From the NCBI RefSeq assembly GCF_050947335.1, contig NW_027473850.1, positions 62,001 through 126,000 of the forward strand: a stretch of 64,000 nucleotides of DNA, written 5' to 3'. A program made the translations under genes and the position numbers. This stretch comes from Megachile rotundata. Lineage: Eukaryota > Arthropoda > Insecta > Hymenoptera > Megachilidae. Shown piece after piece: positions 45,201 through 59,921 of this stretch; positions within the stretch are counted from its first letter, which is position 1, and every line of letters starts with the position of its first letter. The notes beneath the pieces were generated by a model, which saw only the letters and a program-made list of their open reading frames with translations, was not told the DNA's origin and made no database searches.

Positions 45201-47059
45201 TCAACCTAACACATATTATTAGCCATATTATGCTTATATGATCGACAGAACGACAATTACTATACTTATTACACACACTGTTATCAATCTAACTCATATT
45301 ATTAACCATATTATGCTGATTTGATCGATAGAACGACAATCACTATACTTATTACTCTTATTATTATCAACCTAACTCATATTATTAGCCATATTATGCT
45401 TATATGATCGATAGAACGACAATTACTATACTTATTATTCTTATTTTTATCAACCTAACACATATTATTAGCCATATTATGCTTAAATGATCGATAGAAC
45501 GACAATTACTATACTTATTACTCTTATTATTATGAATCTAACTCGTATTATTAACCATATTATGCAGATATGATCGATAGAACTACAATTACTATACTCA
45601 TTACTCTTATTATTATCAATCTAACTCATATTATTAGACATATTATGCTTATATGATCGATAGAACGACAATTACTGTACTTATTGCTCTTATCATTATC
45701 GATCTAACTCATATTATTAGCCATATTATGCTTATTTGATCGATAGAACGACAATTACTATACTTATTACTCTTATTATTATAAATCTAACTCATATTAT
45801 TAGCCATATTATGCTTAAATGATCGATAGAACGACAATTACTATACTTACTACTCTTATTATTATCAATCTAACTCATATTATTAGCCATATTATGCTTA
45901 TATGATCGATAGAACGACAATTACTGTACTTATTGCTCTTATCATTATCGATCTAACTCATATTATTAGCCATATTATGCTTATTTGATCGATAGAACGA
46001 CAATTACTATACTTATTACTCTTATTATTATAAATCTAACTCATATTATTAGCCATATTATGCTTAAATGATCGATAGAACGACAATTACTATACTTATT
46101 ACTCTTATTATTATGAATCTAACTCATGTTATTAACCATATTATGCAGATATGATCGATAGCACGACATTTACTATACTTATTACTCTTATTATTATCAA
46201 TCTAACTCATATTATTAGCCATATTATGCTTAAATGATCGATAGAACGACAATTACTATACTTATTATTCTTATTTTTATCAACCTAACACATATTATTA
46301 GCCATATTATGCTTATATGATCGACAGAACGACAATTACTATACTTATTACACACACTGTTATCAATCTAACTCATATTATTAACCATATTATGCTGATT
46401 TGATCGATAGAACGACAATCACTATACTTATTACTCTTATTATTATCAACCTAACTCATATTATTAGCCATATTATGCTTATATGATCGATAGAACGACA
46501 ATTACTATACTTATTATTCTTATTTTTATCAACCTAACACATTTTATTAGCCATATTATGCTTATATGATCGACAGAACGACAATTACTATACTTATTAC
46601 ACACACTGTTATCAATCTAACTCATATTATTAACCATATTATGCTTATTTGATCGATAGAACGACAATCACTATACTTATTACTCTTATTATTATCAACC
46701 TAACTCATAATATTAGCCACATTATGCTTATATGATCGACAGAACGACAATTACTATACTTATTACACTTACTATTATCAATCTAACTCATATTATTAGC
46801 CATATTATGCCTATATGATCGATAGAACGACAATTACTATACTTATTAGTCTTACTATTATCAATCTAACTCATATTATTAGCCATATTATGCATATATG
46901 ATCGATAGAACGACAATTACTGTACTTATGACTCTTATCATTATCGATCTAACTCATATTATTAGCCATATTATGCTTATATTATCGATAGAACGACAAT
47001 TACTGTACTTATTACTGTTATTATTATCAATCTAACTCATATTATTAGCCATATTATGC
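42246..47059 (+). repeat. Superrepeat copy C, partial
   Basis: This continues the 20,252-bp offset and matches 21994-26807, including the rare TATTAACTAT variant (23471/43723), the 16-monomer duplication (43491-46146) and GCCACATTATGC (about 46717). At 47060 the expected TATTCTTATTTTT monomer, found at 26807 and at 6722 in the earlier copies, is replaced by the AAAGAC type. From there the order of variants departs from copies A and B. The break is therefore a rearrangement boundary inside the array. Confidence 0.85.
43491..46146 (+). repeat. 16-monomer tandem pair, copy C
   Basis: Same pair as 23239-25894 at the 20,252-bp offset, including the TATTAACTAT mark at 43723 in the first unit only. 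Retention of that single-unit mark shows the pair was copied as a block. Confidence 0.85.
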
Positions 47060-47640
47060 TTATTTGATCGATAGAAAGACAATTACTATACTTATTACAC
47101 TTACTATTTTCAATGTAACTCAAATTATTAGCCATATTATGCTTATATGATCGACAGAACGACAATTACTATACTTATTACACTCACTGTTATCAATCTG
47201 ACTCACATTATTAACCATATTATGCAGATATGATCGATATTACGACATTTACTATACTTATTACTCTTATTATTATCAATCTAACTCATATTATTAGTCA
47301 TATTATGCTTAAATGATCGATAGAACGACAATTACTATCCTTATTACTCTTATTATTATCAATCTAACTCATATTATTAGCCATATTATGCTTATATGAT
47401 CGACAGAACGACAATTACTATACTTATTACACTCACTGTTATCAATCTGACTCACATTATTAACCATATTATGCAGATATGATCGATAGCACGACATTTA
47501 CTATACTTATTACTCTTATTATTATCAATCTAACTCATATTATTAGTCATATTATGCTTAAATGATCGATAGAACGACAATTACTATCCTTATTACTCTT
47601 ATTATTATCAATCTAACTCATATTATTAGCCATATTATGC

Positions 47641-47722
47641 TTATATGATCGACAGAACGACAATTACTATACTTATTACACTCACTGTTATCAATCTAAC
47701 TCACATTATAACCATATTATGC
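47641..47722 (+). repeat. 82-bp monomer (1-bp deletion), copy 1
   Basis: CACATTATAACC replaces CACATTATTAACC, a loss of one T. This is the first net length change after about 574 monomers of strict 83-bp register. It is followed by the AATCGCT, TTTCTACTC and CATATCATGC marks. Confidence 0.9.
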
Positions 47723-48552
47723 TAATTTGATCGATAGAACGACAATCGCTATACTTATTACTCTTACTATTATCAATCTAACTCATATTATTAGCCATAT
47801 TATGCATATATGGTCGATAGAACGACAATTACTGTACTTTCTACTCTTATCATTATCGATCTAACTCATATTATTAGCCATATCATGCTTATATTATCGA
47901 TAGAACGACAATTACTGTACTTATTACTGTTATTATTATCAATCTAACTCATATTATTAGCCATATTATGCTTAAATGATCGATAGAACGACAATTACTA
48001 TACTTATTACTCTTATTATTATGAATCTAACTCATGTTATTAACCATATTATGCAGATATGATCGATAGCACGACATTTACTATACTTATTACTCTTATT
48101 ATTATCAATCTAACTCATATTATTAGCCATATTATGCTTAAATGATCGATAGAACGACTATTAGTATAGTTATTACTATTATTATTATCAATCTTACTCA
48201 TATTATTAGCCATATTATGCTTATATGATCGATAGAACGACAATTACTATACTTATTACTCTTATTATTATCAATCTAACTCATATTATTAACCATATTA
48301 TGCTTATATGATCGATAGAACGACAATTACTATACTTATTACTCTTATTATTATCAACCTAACTCATATTATTAGCCATATTATGCTTATATGATCGATA
48401 GAACGACAATTACTATACTTATTATTCTTATTATTATAAATCTAACTCATATTATTAACCATATTATGCAGATATAATCCATAGAACTACAATTACTATA
48501 CTCATTACTCTTATTATTATCAATCTAACTCATATTATTAACCATATTATGC

Positions 48553-48635
48553 ATATATGATCGATAGAACGACAATTACTATACTTATTATTCTTATTTT
48601 TATCAACCTAACACATATTATTAGCCATATTATGC
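48553..48635 (+). repeat. Chimeric monomer ATATATG / TATTCTTATTTTT
   Basis: The start is that of the monomer following ATAATCCAT types; the end has CTAACACAT and leads into the TTATGAATC/CTCGTATT monomer. About eight monomers of the usual order are skipped. It recurs at 62328-62410 in repeat D. Confidence 0.78.
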
Positions 48636-50627
48636 TTAAATGATCGATAGAACGACAATTACTATACTTATTACTCTTATTATTATGAATCTAACTCGTA
48701 TTATTAACCATATTATGCAGATATGATCGATAGAACTACAATTACTATACTCATTACTCTTATTATTATCAATCTAACTCATATTATTAGACATATTATG
48801 CTTATATGATCGATAGAACGACAATTACTGTACTTATTGCTCTTATCATTATCGATCTAACTCATATTATTAGCCATATTATGCTTATTTGATCGATAGA
48901 ACGACAATTACTATACTTATTACTCTTATTATTATAAATCTAACTCATATTATTAGCCATATTATGCTTAAATGATCGATAGAACGACAATTACTATACT
49001 TACTACTCTTATTATTATCAATCTAACTCATATTATTAGCCATATTATGCTTATATGATCGATAGAACGACAATTACTGTACTTATTGCTCTTATCATTA
49101 TCGATCTAACTCATATTATTAGCCATATTATGCTTATTTGATCGATAGAACGACAATTACTATACTTATTACTCTTATTATTATAAATCTAACTCATATT
49201 ATTAGCCATATTATGCTTAAATGATCGATAGAACGACAATTACTATACTTATTACTCTTATTATTATGAATCTAACTCATGTTATTAACCATATTATGCA
49301 GATATGATCGATAGCACGACATTTACTATACTTATTACTCTTATTATTATCAATCTAACTCATATTATTAGCCATATTATGCTTAAATGATCGATAGAAC
49401 GACAATTACTATACTTATTATTCTTATTTTTATCAACCTAACACATATTATTAGCCATATTATGCTTATATGATCGACAGAACGACAATTACTATACTTA
49501 TTACACACACTGTTATCAATCTAACTCATATTATTAACCATATTATGCTGATTTGATCGATAGAACGACAATCACTATACTTATTACTCTTATTATTATC
49601 AACCTAACTCATATTATTAGCCATATTATGCTTATATGATCGATAGAACGACAATTACTATACTTATTATTCTTATTTTTATCAACCTAACACATTTTAT
49701 TAGCCATATTATGCTTATATGATCGACAGAACGACAATTACTATACTTATTACACACACTGTTATCAATCTAACTCATATTATTAACCATATTATGCTTA
49801 TTTGATCGATAGAACGACAATCACTATACTTATTACTCTTATTATTATCAACCTAACTCATAATATTAGCCACATTATGCTTATATGATCGACAGAACGA
49901 CAATTACTATACTTATTACACTTACTATTATCAATCTAACTCATATTATTAGCCATATTATGCCTATATGATCGATAGAACGACAATTACTATACTTATT
50001 AGTCTTACTATTATCAATCTAACTCATATTATTAGCCATATTATGCATATATGATCGATAGAACGACAATTACTGTACTTATGACTCTTATCATTATCGA
50101 TCTAACTCATATTATTAGCCATATTATGCTTATATTATCGATAGAACGACAATTACTGTACTTATTACTGTTATTATTATCAATCTAACTCATATTATTA
50201 GCCATATTATGCTTATTTGATCGATAGAAAGACAATTACTATACTTATTACACTTACTATTTTCAATGTAACTCAAATTATTAGCCATATTATGCTTATA
50301 TGATCGACAGAACGACAATTACTATACTTATTACACTCACTGTTATCAATCTGACTCACATTATTAACCATATTATGCAGATATGATCGATATTACGACA
50401 TTTACTATACTTATTACTCTTATTATTATCAATCTAACTCATATTATTAGTCATATTATGCTTAAATGATCGATAGAACGACAATTACTATCCTTATTAC
50501 TCTTATTATTATCAATCTAACTCATATTATTAGCCATATTATGCTTATATGATCGACAGAACGACAATTACTATACTTATTACACTCACTGTTATCAATC
50601 TGACTCACATTATTAACCATATTATGC

Positions 50628-51954
50628 AGATATGATCGATAGCACGACATTTACTATACTTATTACTCTTATTATTATCAATCTAACTCATATTATTAGT
50701 CATATTATGCTTAAATGATCGATAGAACGACAATTACTATCCTTATTACTCTTATTATTATCAATCTAACTCATATTATTAGCCATATTATGCTTATATG
50801 ATCGACAGAACGACAATTACTATACTTATTACACTCACTGTTATCAATCTAACTCACATTATAACCATATTATGCTAATTTGATCGATAGAACGACAATC
50901 GCTATACTTATTACTCTTACTATTATCAATCTAACTCATATTATTAGCCATATTATGCATATATGGTCGATAGAACGACAATTACTGTACTTTCTACTCT
51001 TATCATTATCGATCTAACTCATATTATTAGCCATATCATGCTTATATTATCGATAGAACGACAATTACTGTACTTATTACTGTTATTATTATCAATCTAA
51101 CTCATATTATTAGCCATATTATGCTTAAATGATCGATAGAACGACTATTAGTATAGTTATTACTATTATTATTATCAATCTTACTCATATTATTAGCCAT
51201 ATTATGCTTATATGATCGATAGAACGACAATTACTATACTTATTACTCTTATTATTATCAATCTAACTCATATTATTAACCATATTATGCTTATATGATC
51301 GATAGAACGACAATTACTATACTTATTACTCTTATTATTATCAACCTAACTCATATTATTAGCCATATTATGCTTATATGATCGATAGAACGACAATTAC
51401 TATACTTATTATTCTTATTATTATAAATCTAACTCATATTATTAACCATATTATGCAGATATAATCCATAGAACTACAATTACTATACTCATTACTCTTA
51501 TTATTATCAATCTAACTCATATTATTAACCATATTATGCATATATGATCGATAGAACGACAATTACTATACTTATTACACTCACTATTATCAATCTAACT
51601 CATGTTATTCACCATATTATGCAGATATGATCGATAGCACGACATTTACTATACTTATTACTCTTATTATTATCAATCTAACTCATATTATTAGCCATAT
51701 TATGCTTAAATGATCGATAGAACGACAATTACTATACTTATTATTCTTATTTTTATCAACCTAACACATATTATTAGCCATATTATGCTTATATGATCGA
51801 CAGAACGACAATTACTATACTTATTACACACACTGTTATCAATCTAACTCATATTATTAACCATATTATGCTGATTTGATCGATAGAACAACAATCACTA
51901 TACTTATTACTCTTATTATTATCAACCTAACTCATAATATTAGCCATATTATGC
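50628..51954 (+). repeat. 16-monomer tandem duplication with 1-bp deletion, unit 1 (1,327 bp)
   Basis: Begins at a GCACGACATTT/AGTCATATT monomer and includes the 82-bp monomer at 50794-50875. The order then restarts in the chimeric monomer at 51955. Although also 16 monomers long, it contains a different set of variants from the 23.2-kb pair, so it is a separate event. Confidence 0.85.
50794..50875 (+). repeat. 82-bp monomer (1-bp deletion), copy 2
   Basis: Same T loss and same linked marks as at 47641, in the first 16-monomer unit. Confidence 0.9.
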
Positions 51955-52037
51955 TTATATGATCGACAGAACGGCAATTACTATACTTATTACTCTTATT
52001 ATTATCAATCTAACTCATATTATTAGTCATATTATGC
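51955..52037 (+). repeat. Chimeric monomer at 16-monomer duplication junction
   Basis: The front GATCGACAGAACGGCAATT belongs to the pair described at 2572; the back, ending AGTCATATT, belongs to the GCACGACATTT type. This is the joint between the two 1,327-bp units. Confidence 0.85.
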
Positions 52038-52120
52038 TTAAATGATCGATAGAACGACAATTACTATCCTTATTACTCTTATTATTATCAATCTAACTCA
52101 TATTATTAGCCATATTATGC

Positions 52121-52202
52121 TTATATGATCGACAGAACGACAATTACTATACTTATTACACTCACTGTTATCAATCTAACTCACATTATAACCATATTAT
52201 GC
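52121..52202 (+). repeat. 82-bp monomer (1-bp deletion), copy 3
   Basis: Same T loss and linked marks, 1,327 bp after copy 2, in the second 16-monomer unit. Confidence 0.9.
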
Positions 52203-53364
52203 TAATTTGATCGATAGAACGACAATCGCTATACTTATTACTCTTACTATTATCAATCTAACTCATATTATTAGCCATATTATGCATATATGGTCGATAG
52301 AACGACAATTACTGTACTTTCTACTCTTATCATTATCGATCTAACTCATATTATTAGCCATATCATGCTTATATTATCGATAGAACGACAATTACTGTAC
52401 TTATTACTGTTATTATTATCAATCTAACTCATATTATTAGCCATATTATGCTTAAATGATCGATAGAACGACTATTAGTATAGTTATTACTATTATTATT
52501 ATCAATCTTACTCATATTATTAGCCATATTATGCTTATATGATCGATAGAACGACAATTACTATACTTATTACTCTTATTATTATCAATCTAACTCATAT
52601 TATTAACCATATTATGCTTATATGATCGATAGAACGACAATTACTATACTTATTACTCTTATTATTATCAACCTAACTCATATTATTAGCCATATTATGC
52701 TTATATGATCGATAGAACGACAATTACTATACTTATTATTCTTATTATTATAAATCTAACTCATATTATTAACCATATTATGCAGATATAATCCATAGAA
52801 CTACAATTACTATACTCATTACTCTTATTATTATCAATCTAACTCATATTATTAACCATATTATGCATATATGATCGATAGAACGACAATTACTATACTT
52901 ATTACACTCACTATTATCAATCTAACTCATGTTATTCACCATATTATGCAGATATGATCGATAGCACGACATTTACTATACTTATTACTCTTATTATTAT
53001 CAATCTAACTCATATTATTAGCCATATTATGCTTAAATGATCGATAGAACGACAATTACTATACTTATTATTCTTATTTTTATCAACCTAACACATATTA
53101 TTAGCCATATTATGCTTATATGATCGACAGAACGACAATTACTATACTTATTACACACACTGTTATCAATCTAACTCATATTATTAACCATATTATGCTG
53201 ATTTGATCGATAGAACAACAATCACTATACTTATTACTCTTATTATTATCAACCTAACTCATAATATTAGCCATATTATGCTTATATGATCGACAGAACG
53301 GCAATTACTATACTTATTACACTTACTATTATCAATCTAACTCATATTATTAGCCATATTATGC

Positions 53365-53447
53365 CTATATGATCGATAGAACGACAATTACTATACTTAT
53401 TACACTCACTGTTATCAATCTGACTCACATTATTAACCATATTATGC
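53365..53447 (+). repeat. Chimeric monomer CTATATG / CTGACTCACATT
   Basis: A CTATATG start is joined to the CACTCACTGTT and CTGACTCACATT back of another type, and is followed by GCACGACATTT. It opens the 830-bp duplication. Confidence 0.82.
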
Positions 53448-54111
53448 AGATATGATCGATAGCACGACATTTACTATACTTATTACTCTTATTATTATCA
53501 ATCTAACTCATATTATTAGTCATATTATGCTTAAATGATCGATAGAACGACAATTACTATCCTTATTACTCTTATTATTATCAATCTAACTCATATTATT
53601 AGCCATATTATGCTTATATGATCGACAGAACGACAATTACTATACTTATTACACTCACTGTTATCAATCTAACTCACATTATTAACCATATTATGCTAAT
53701 TTGATCGATAGAACGACAATCGCTATACTTATTACTCTTACTATTATCAATCTAACTCATATTATTAGCCATATTATGCATATATGGTCGATAGAACGAC
53801 AATTACTGTACTTACTACTCTTATCATTATCGATCTAACTCATATTATTAGCAATATTATGCTTATATTATCGATAGAACGACAATTACTGTACTTATTA
53901 CTGTTATTATTATCAATCTAACTCATATTATTAGCCATATTATGCTTAAATGATCGATAGAACGACTATTAGTATACTTATTACTATTATTATTATCAAT
54001 CTTACTCATATTATTAGCCATATTATGCTTATATGATCGATAGAACGACAATTACTATACTTATTACTCTTATTATTATCAATCTAACTCATATTATTAA
54101 CCATATTATGC

Positions 54112-54194
54112 TTATATGATCGATAGAACGAGAATTACTATCCTTATTACTCTTATTATTATCAATCTAACTCATATTATTAGCCATATTATGC
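54112..54194 (+). repeat. Chimeric monomer GAGAATTACTATCC
   Basis: The front reads GAACGAGAATT, with a G seen nowhere else at that position, and the back is the TATCCTTATT type. It lies at the joint of the two 830-bp units, where the parental unit has GATAATT. Confidence 0.8.
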
Positions 54195-55024
54195 TTATAT
54201 GATCGACAGAACGACAATTACTATACTTATTACACTCACTGTTATCAATCTGACTCACATTATTAACCATATTATGCAGATATGATCGATAGCACGACAT
54301 TTACTATACTTATTACTCTTATTATTATCAATCTAACTCATATTATTAGTCATATTATGCTTAAATGATCGATAGAACGACAATTACTATCCTTATTACT
54401 CTTATTATTATCAATCTAACTCATATTATTAGCCATATTATGCTTATATGATCGACAGAACGACAATTACTATACTTATTACACTCACTGTTATCAATCT
54501 AACTCACATTATTAACCATATTATGCTAATTTGATCGATAGAACGACAATCGCTATACTTATTACTCTTACTATTATCAATCTAACTCATATTATTAGCC
54601 ATATTATGCATATATGGTCGATAGAACGACAATTACTGTACTTACTACTCTTATCATTATCGATCTAACTCATATTATTAGCCATATTATGCTTATATTA
54701 TCGATAGAACGACAATTACTGTACTTATTACTGTTATTATTATCAATCTAACTCATATTATTAGCCATATTATGCTTAAATGATCGATAGAACGACTATT
54801 AGTATACTTATTACTATTATTATTATCAATCTTACTCATATTATTAGCCATATTATGCTTATATGATCGATAGAACGACAATTACTATACTTATTACTCT
54901 TATTATTATCAATCTAACTCATATTATTAACCATATTATGCTTATATGATCGATAGAACGATAATTACTATACTTATTACTCTTATTATTATCAACCTAA
55001 CTCATATTATTAGCCATATTATGC
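54195..55024 (+). repeat. 10-monomer tandem duplication, unit 2 (830 bp)
   Basis: Second unit of the 830-bp pair. Where unit 1 opens and closes with chimeras, this unit opens with an ordinary GATCGAC/CTGACTCACATT monomer and ends with an ordinary GATAATT monomer. It is therefore the likelier parental order. Confidence 0.82.
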
Positions 55025-55771
55025 TTATATGATCGATAGAACGACAATTACTATACTTATTATTCTTATTTTTATCAACCTAACTCATATTATTAGCCAT
55101 ATTATGCTTAAATGATCGATAGAACGACAATTACTATACTTATTACTCTTACTATTATAAATCTAACTCATATTATTAACCATATTATGCAGATATAATC
55201 CATAGAACGACAATTACTATACTTATTACACTCACTATTATCAATCTAACTCCTGTTATTAACCATATTATGCAGATATGATCGATAGCACGACATTTAC
55301 TATACTTATTACTCTTATTATTATCAATCTAACTCATATTATTAGCCATATTATGCTTAAATGATCGATAGAACGACAATTACTATACTTATTATTCTTA
55401 TTTTTATCAACCTAACACATATTATTAGCCATATTATGCTTATATGATCGACAGAACGACAATTACTATACTTATTACACACACTGTTATCAATCTAACT
55501 CATATTATTAACCATATTATGCTGATTTGATCGATAGAACGACAATCACTATACTTATTACTCTTATTATTATCAACCTAACTCATATTATTAGCCATAT
55601 TATGCTTATATGATCGATAGAACGACAATTACTATACTTATTATTCTTATTTTTATCAACCTAACACATATTATTAGCCATATTATGCTTAAATGATCGA
55701 TAGAACGACAATTACTATACTTATTACTCTTATTATTATGAATCTAACTCATGTTATTAACCATATTATGC

Positions 55772-55854
55772 AGATATGATCGATAGAACGACAATTACTA
55801 TACTTATTAGTCTTACTATTATCAATCTAACTCATATTATTAGCCATATTATGC
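55772..55854 (+). repeat. Chimeric monomer AGATATG / TTAGTCTTAC
   Basis: An AGATATGATCGAT front follows a CATGTT monomer, where GCACGACATTT would be expected, and is joined to a TTAGTCTTACTATT back normally found in the CTATATG type. A run of usual monomers is skipped. Confidence 0.75.
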
Positions 55855-57016
55855 ATATATGATCGATAGAACGACAATTACTGTACTTATGACTCTTATC
55901 ATTATCGATCTAACTCACATTATTAGCCATATTATGCCTATATTATCGATAGAACGACAATTACTGTACTTATTACTGTTATTATTATCAATCTAACTCA
56001 TATTATTAGCCATATTATGCGTATTTGATCGATAGAAAGACAATTACTATACTTATTACACTTACTATTTTCAATGTAACTCAAATTATTAGCCATATTA
56101 TGCTTATATGATCGACAGAACGACAATTACTATACTTATTACACTCACTATTATCAATCTGACTCACATTATTAACCATATTATGCAGATATGATCGATA
56201 GCACGACATTTACTATACTTATTACTCTTATTATTATCAATCTAACTCATATTATTAGTCATATTATGCTTAAATGATCGATAGAACGACAATTACTATC
56301 CTTATTACTCTTATTATTATCAATCTAACTCATATTATTAGCCATATTATGCTTATATGATCGACAGAACGACAATTACTATACTTATTACACTCACTGT
56401 TATCAATCTAACTCACATTATTAACCATATTATGCTAATTTGATCGATAGAACGACAATCGCTATACTTATTACTCTTACTATTATCAATCTAACTCATA
56501 TTATTAGCCATATTATGCATATATGGTCGATAGAACGACAATTACTGTACTTACTACTCTTATCATTATCGATCTAACTCATATTATTAGCCATATTATG
56601 CTTATATTATCGATAGAACGACAATTACTGTACTTATTACTGTTATTATTATCAATCTAACTCATATTATTAGCCATATTATGCTTAAATGATCGATAGA
56701 ACGACTATTAGTATACTTATTACTATTATTATTATCAATCTTACTCATATTATTAGCCATATTATGCTTATATGATCGATAGAACGACAATTACTATACT
56801 TATTACTCTTATTATTATCAATCTAACTCATATTATTAACCATATTATGCTTATATGATCGATATAACGATAATTACTATACTTATTACTCTTATTATTA
56901 TCAATCTAACTCATATTATTAGCCATATTATGCTTAAATGATCGATAGAACGACAATTACTATACTTATTATTCTTATTTTTATCAACCTAACACATATT
57001 ATTAGCCATATTATGC

Positions 57017-57099
57017 TTATATGATCGACAGAACGACAATTACTATACTTATTACTCTTACTATTATAAATCTAACTCATATTATTAACCATATTATGC
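57017..57099 (+). repeat. Chimeric monomer at start of repeat D second copy
   Basis: A GATCGACAG front, expected before ACACACTG, is joined to the CTTACTATTATAAAT back of the TTAAATG monomer at 43242-43324. This is the breakpoint of the 13.8-kb duplication. Confidence 0.83.
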
Positions 57100-57265
57100 A
57101 GATATAATCCATAGAACTACAATTACTATACTCATTACTCTTATTATTATCAATCTAACTCATATTATTAACCATATTATGCATATATGATCGATAGAAC
57201 GACAATTACTATACTTATTACACTCACTATTATCAATCTAACTCATGTTATTAACCATATTATGC

Positions 57266-59921
57266 AGATATGATCGATAGCACGACATTTACTATACTTA
57301 TTACTCTTATTATTATCAATCTAACTCATATTATTAGCCATATTATGCTTAAATGATCGATAGAACGACAATTACTATACTTATTATTCTTATTTTTATC
57401 AACCTAACACATATTATTAGCCATATTATGCTTATATGATCGACAGAACGACAATTACTATACTTATTACACACACTGTTATCAATCTAACTCATATTAT
57501 TAACTATATTATGCTGATTTGATCGATAGAACGACAATCACTATACTTATTACTCTTATTATTATCAACCTAACTCATATTATTAGCCATATTATGCTTA
57601 TATGTTCGATAGAACGACAATTACTATACTTATTATTCTTATTTTTATCAACCTAACACATATTATTAGCCATATTATGCTTATATGATCGACAGAACGA
57701 CAATTACTATACTTATTACACACACTGTTATCAATCTAACTCATATTATTAACCATATTATGCTGATTTGATCGATAGAACGACAATCACTATACTTATT
57801 ACTCTTATTATTATCAACCTAACTCATATTATTAGCCATATTATGCTTATATGATCGATAGAACGACAATTACTATACTTATTATTCTTATTTTTATCAA
57901 CCTAACACATATTATTAGCCATATTATGCTTAAATGATCGATAGAACGACAATTACTATACTTATTACTCTTATTATTATGAATCTAACTCGTATTATTA
58001 ACCATATTATGCAGATATGATCGATAGAACTACAATTACTATACTCATTACTCTTATTATTATCAATCTAACTCATATTATTAGACATATTATGCTTATA
58101 TGATCGATAGAACGACAATTACTGTACTTATTGCTCTTATCATTATCGATCTAACTCATATTATTAGCCATATTATGCTTATTTGATCGATAGAACGACA
58201 ATTACTATACTTATTACTCTTATTATTATAAATCTAACTCATATTATTAGCCATATTATGCTTAAATGATCGATAGAACGACAATTACTATACTTACTAC
58301 TCTTATTATTATCAATCTAACTCATATTATTAGCCATATTATGCTTATATGATCGATAGAACGACAATTACTGTACTTATTGCTCTTATCATTATCGATC
58401 TAACTCATATTATTAGCCATATTATGCTTATTTGATCGATAGAACGACAATTACTATACTTATTACTCTTATTATTATAAATCTAACTCATATTATTAGC
58501 CATATTATGCTTAAATGATCGATAGAACGACAATTACTATACTTATTACTCTTATTATTATGAATCTAACTCATGTTATTAACCATATTATGCAGATATG
58601 ATCGATAGCACGACATTTACTATACTTATTACTCTTATTATTATCAATCTAACTCATATTATTAGCCATATTATGCTTAAATGATCGATAGAACGACAAT
58701 TACTATACTTATTATTCTTATTTTTATCAACCTAACACATATTATTAGCCATATTATGCTTATATGATCGACAGAACGACAATTACTATACTTATTACAC
58801 ACACTGTTATCAATCTAACTCATATTATTAACCATATTATGCTGATTTGATCGATAGAACGACAATCACTATACTTATTACTCTTATTATTATCAACCTA
58901 ACTCATATTATTAGCCATATTATGCTTATATGTTCGATAGAACGACAATTACTATACTTATTATTCTTATTTTTATCAACCTAACACATATTATTAGCCA
59001 TATTATGCTTATATGATCGACAGAACGACAATTACTATACTTATTACACACACTGTTATCAATCTAACTCATATTATTAACCATATTATGCTGATTTGAT
59101 CGATAGAACGACAATCACTATACTTATTACTCTTATTATTATCAACCTAACTCATATTATTAGCCATATTATGCTTATATGATCGATAGAACGACAATTA
59201 CTATACTTATTATTCTTATTTTTATCAACCTAACACATATTATTAGCCATATTATGCTTAAATGATCGATAGAACGACAATTACTATACTTATTACTCTT
59301 ATTATTATGAATCTAACTCGTATTATTAACCATATTATGCAGATATGATCGATAGAACTACAATTACTATACTCATTACTCTTATTATTATCAATCTAAC
59401 TCATATTATTAGACATATTATGCTTATATGATCGATAGAACGACAATTACTGTACTTATTGCTCTTATCATTATCGATCTAACTCATATTATTAGCCATA
59501 TTATGCTTATTTGATCGATAGAACGACAATTACTATACTTATTACTCTTATTATTATAAATCTAACTCATATTATTAGCCATATTATGCTTAAATGATCG
59601 ATAGAACGACAATTACTATACTTACTACTCTTATTATTATCAATCTAACTCATATTATTAGCCATATTATGCTTATATGATCGATAGAACGACAATTACT
59701 GTACTTATTGCTCTTATCATTATCGATCTAACTCATATTATTAGCCATATTATGCTTATTTGATCGATAGAACGACAATTACTATACTTATTACTCTTAT
59801 TATTATAAATCTAACTCATATTATTAGCCATATTATGCTTAAATGATCGATAGAACGACAATTACTATACTTATTACTCTTATTATTATGAATCTAACTC
59901 ATGTTATTAACCATATTATGC
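57266..59921 (+). repeat. 16-monomer tandem pair, repeat D second copy
   Basis: Same pair as 43491-46146 at the 13,775-bp offset. The TATTAACTAT mark is at 57498, again in the first unit only. Confidence 0.85.

Larger units (their letters stand above)
51955..53281 (+). repeat. 16-monomer tandem duplication, unit 2 (1,327 bp)
   Basis: Starts inside a chimera and repeats 50628-51954, including the 82-bp monomer (52121-52202), the TTTCTACTC monomer, the CATATCATGC end and the TATAGTTATT monomer. Confidence 0.85.
53365..54194 (+). repeat. 10-monomer tandem duplication, unit 1 (830 bp)
   Basis: Opens and closes with chimeric monomers (53365-53447 and 54112-54194). The inner order GCACGACATTT, TATCCTT, CTAACTCACATT, AATCGCT, ATATATGGTCG, TTATATTATCG, GACTATTAG, reference type is repeated 830 bp later. 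A private GCAATATTATGC mark lies near 53852. Confidence 0.85.
43242..57016 (+). repeat. Long repeat D, 166 monomers (13,775 bp), first copy
   Basis: Markers here recur 13,775 bp later: TATTAACTAT 43723/57498, the TTATAACC deletion 47706/61481, the AAAGAC monomer 47060/60835, and the chimeric unit 48553/62328. The length equals 166 x 83 minus three single-base deletions. It overlaps copy C, so it is a younger duplication that captured the end of the 20-kb family plus the rearranged 47-57 kb tract. Inside it lie nested duplications of 16, 16 and 10 monomers, listed separately. Confidence 0.85.
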
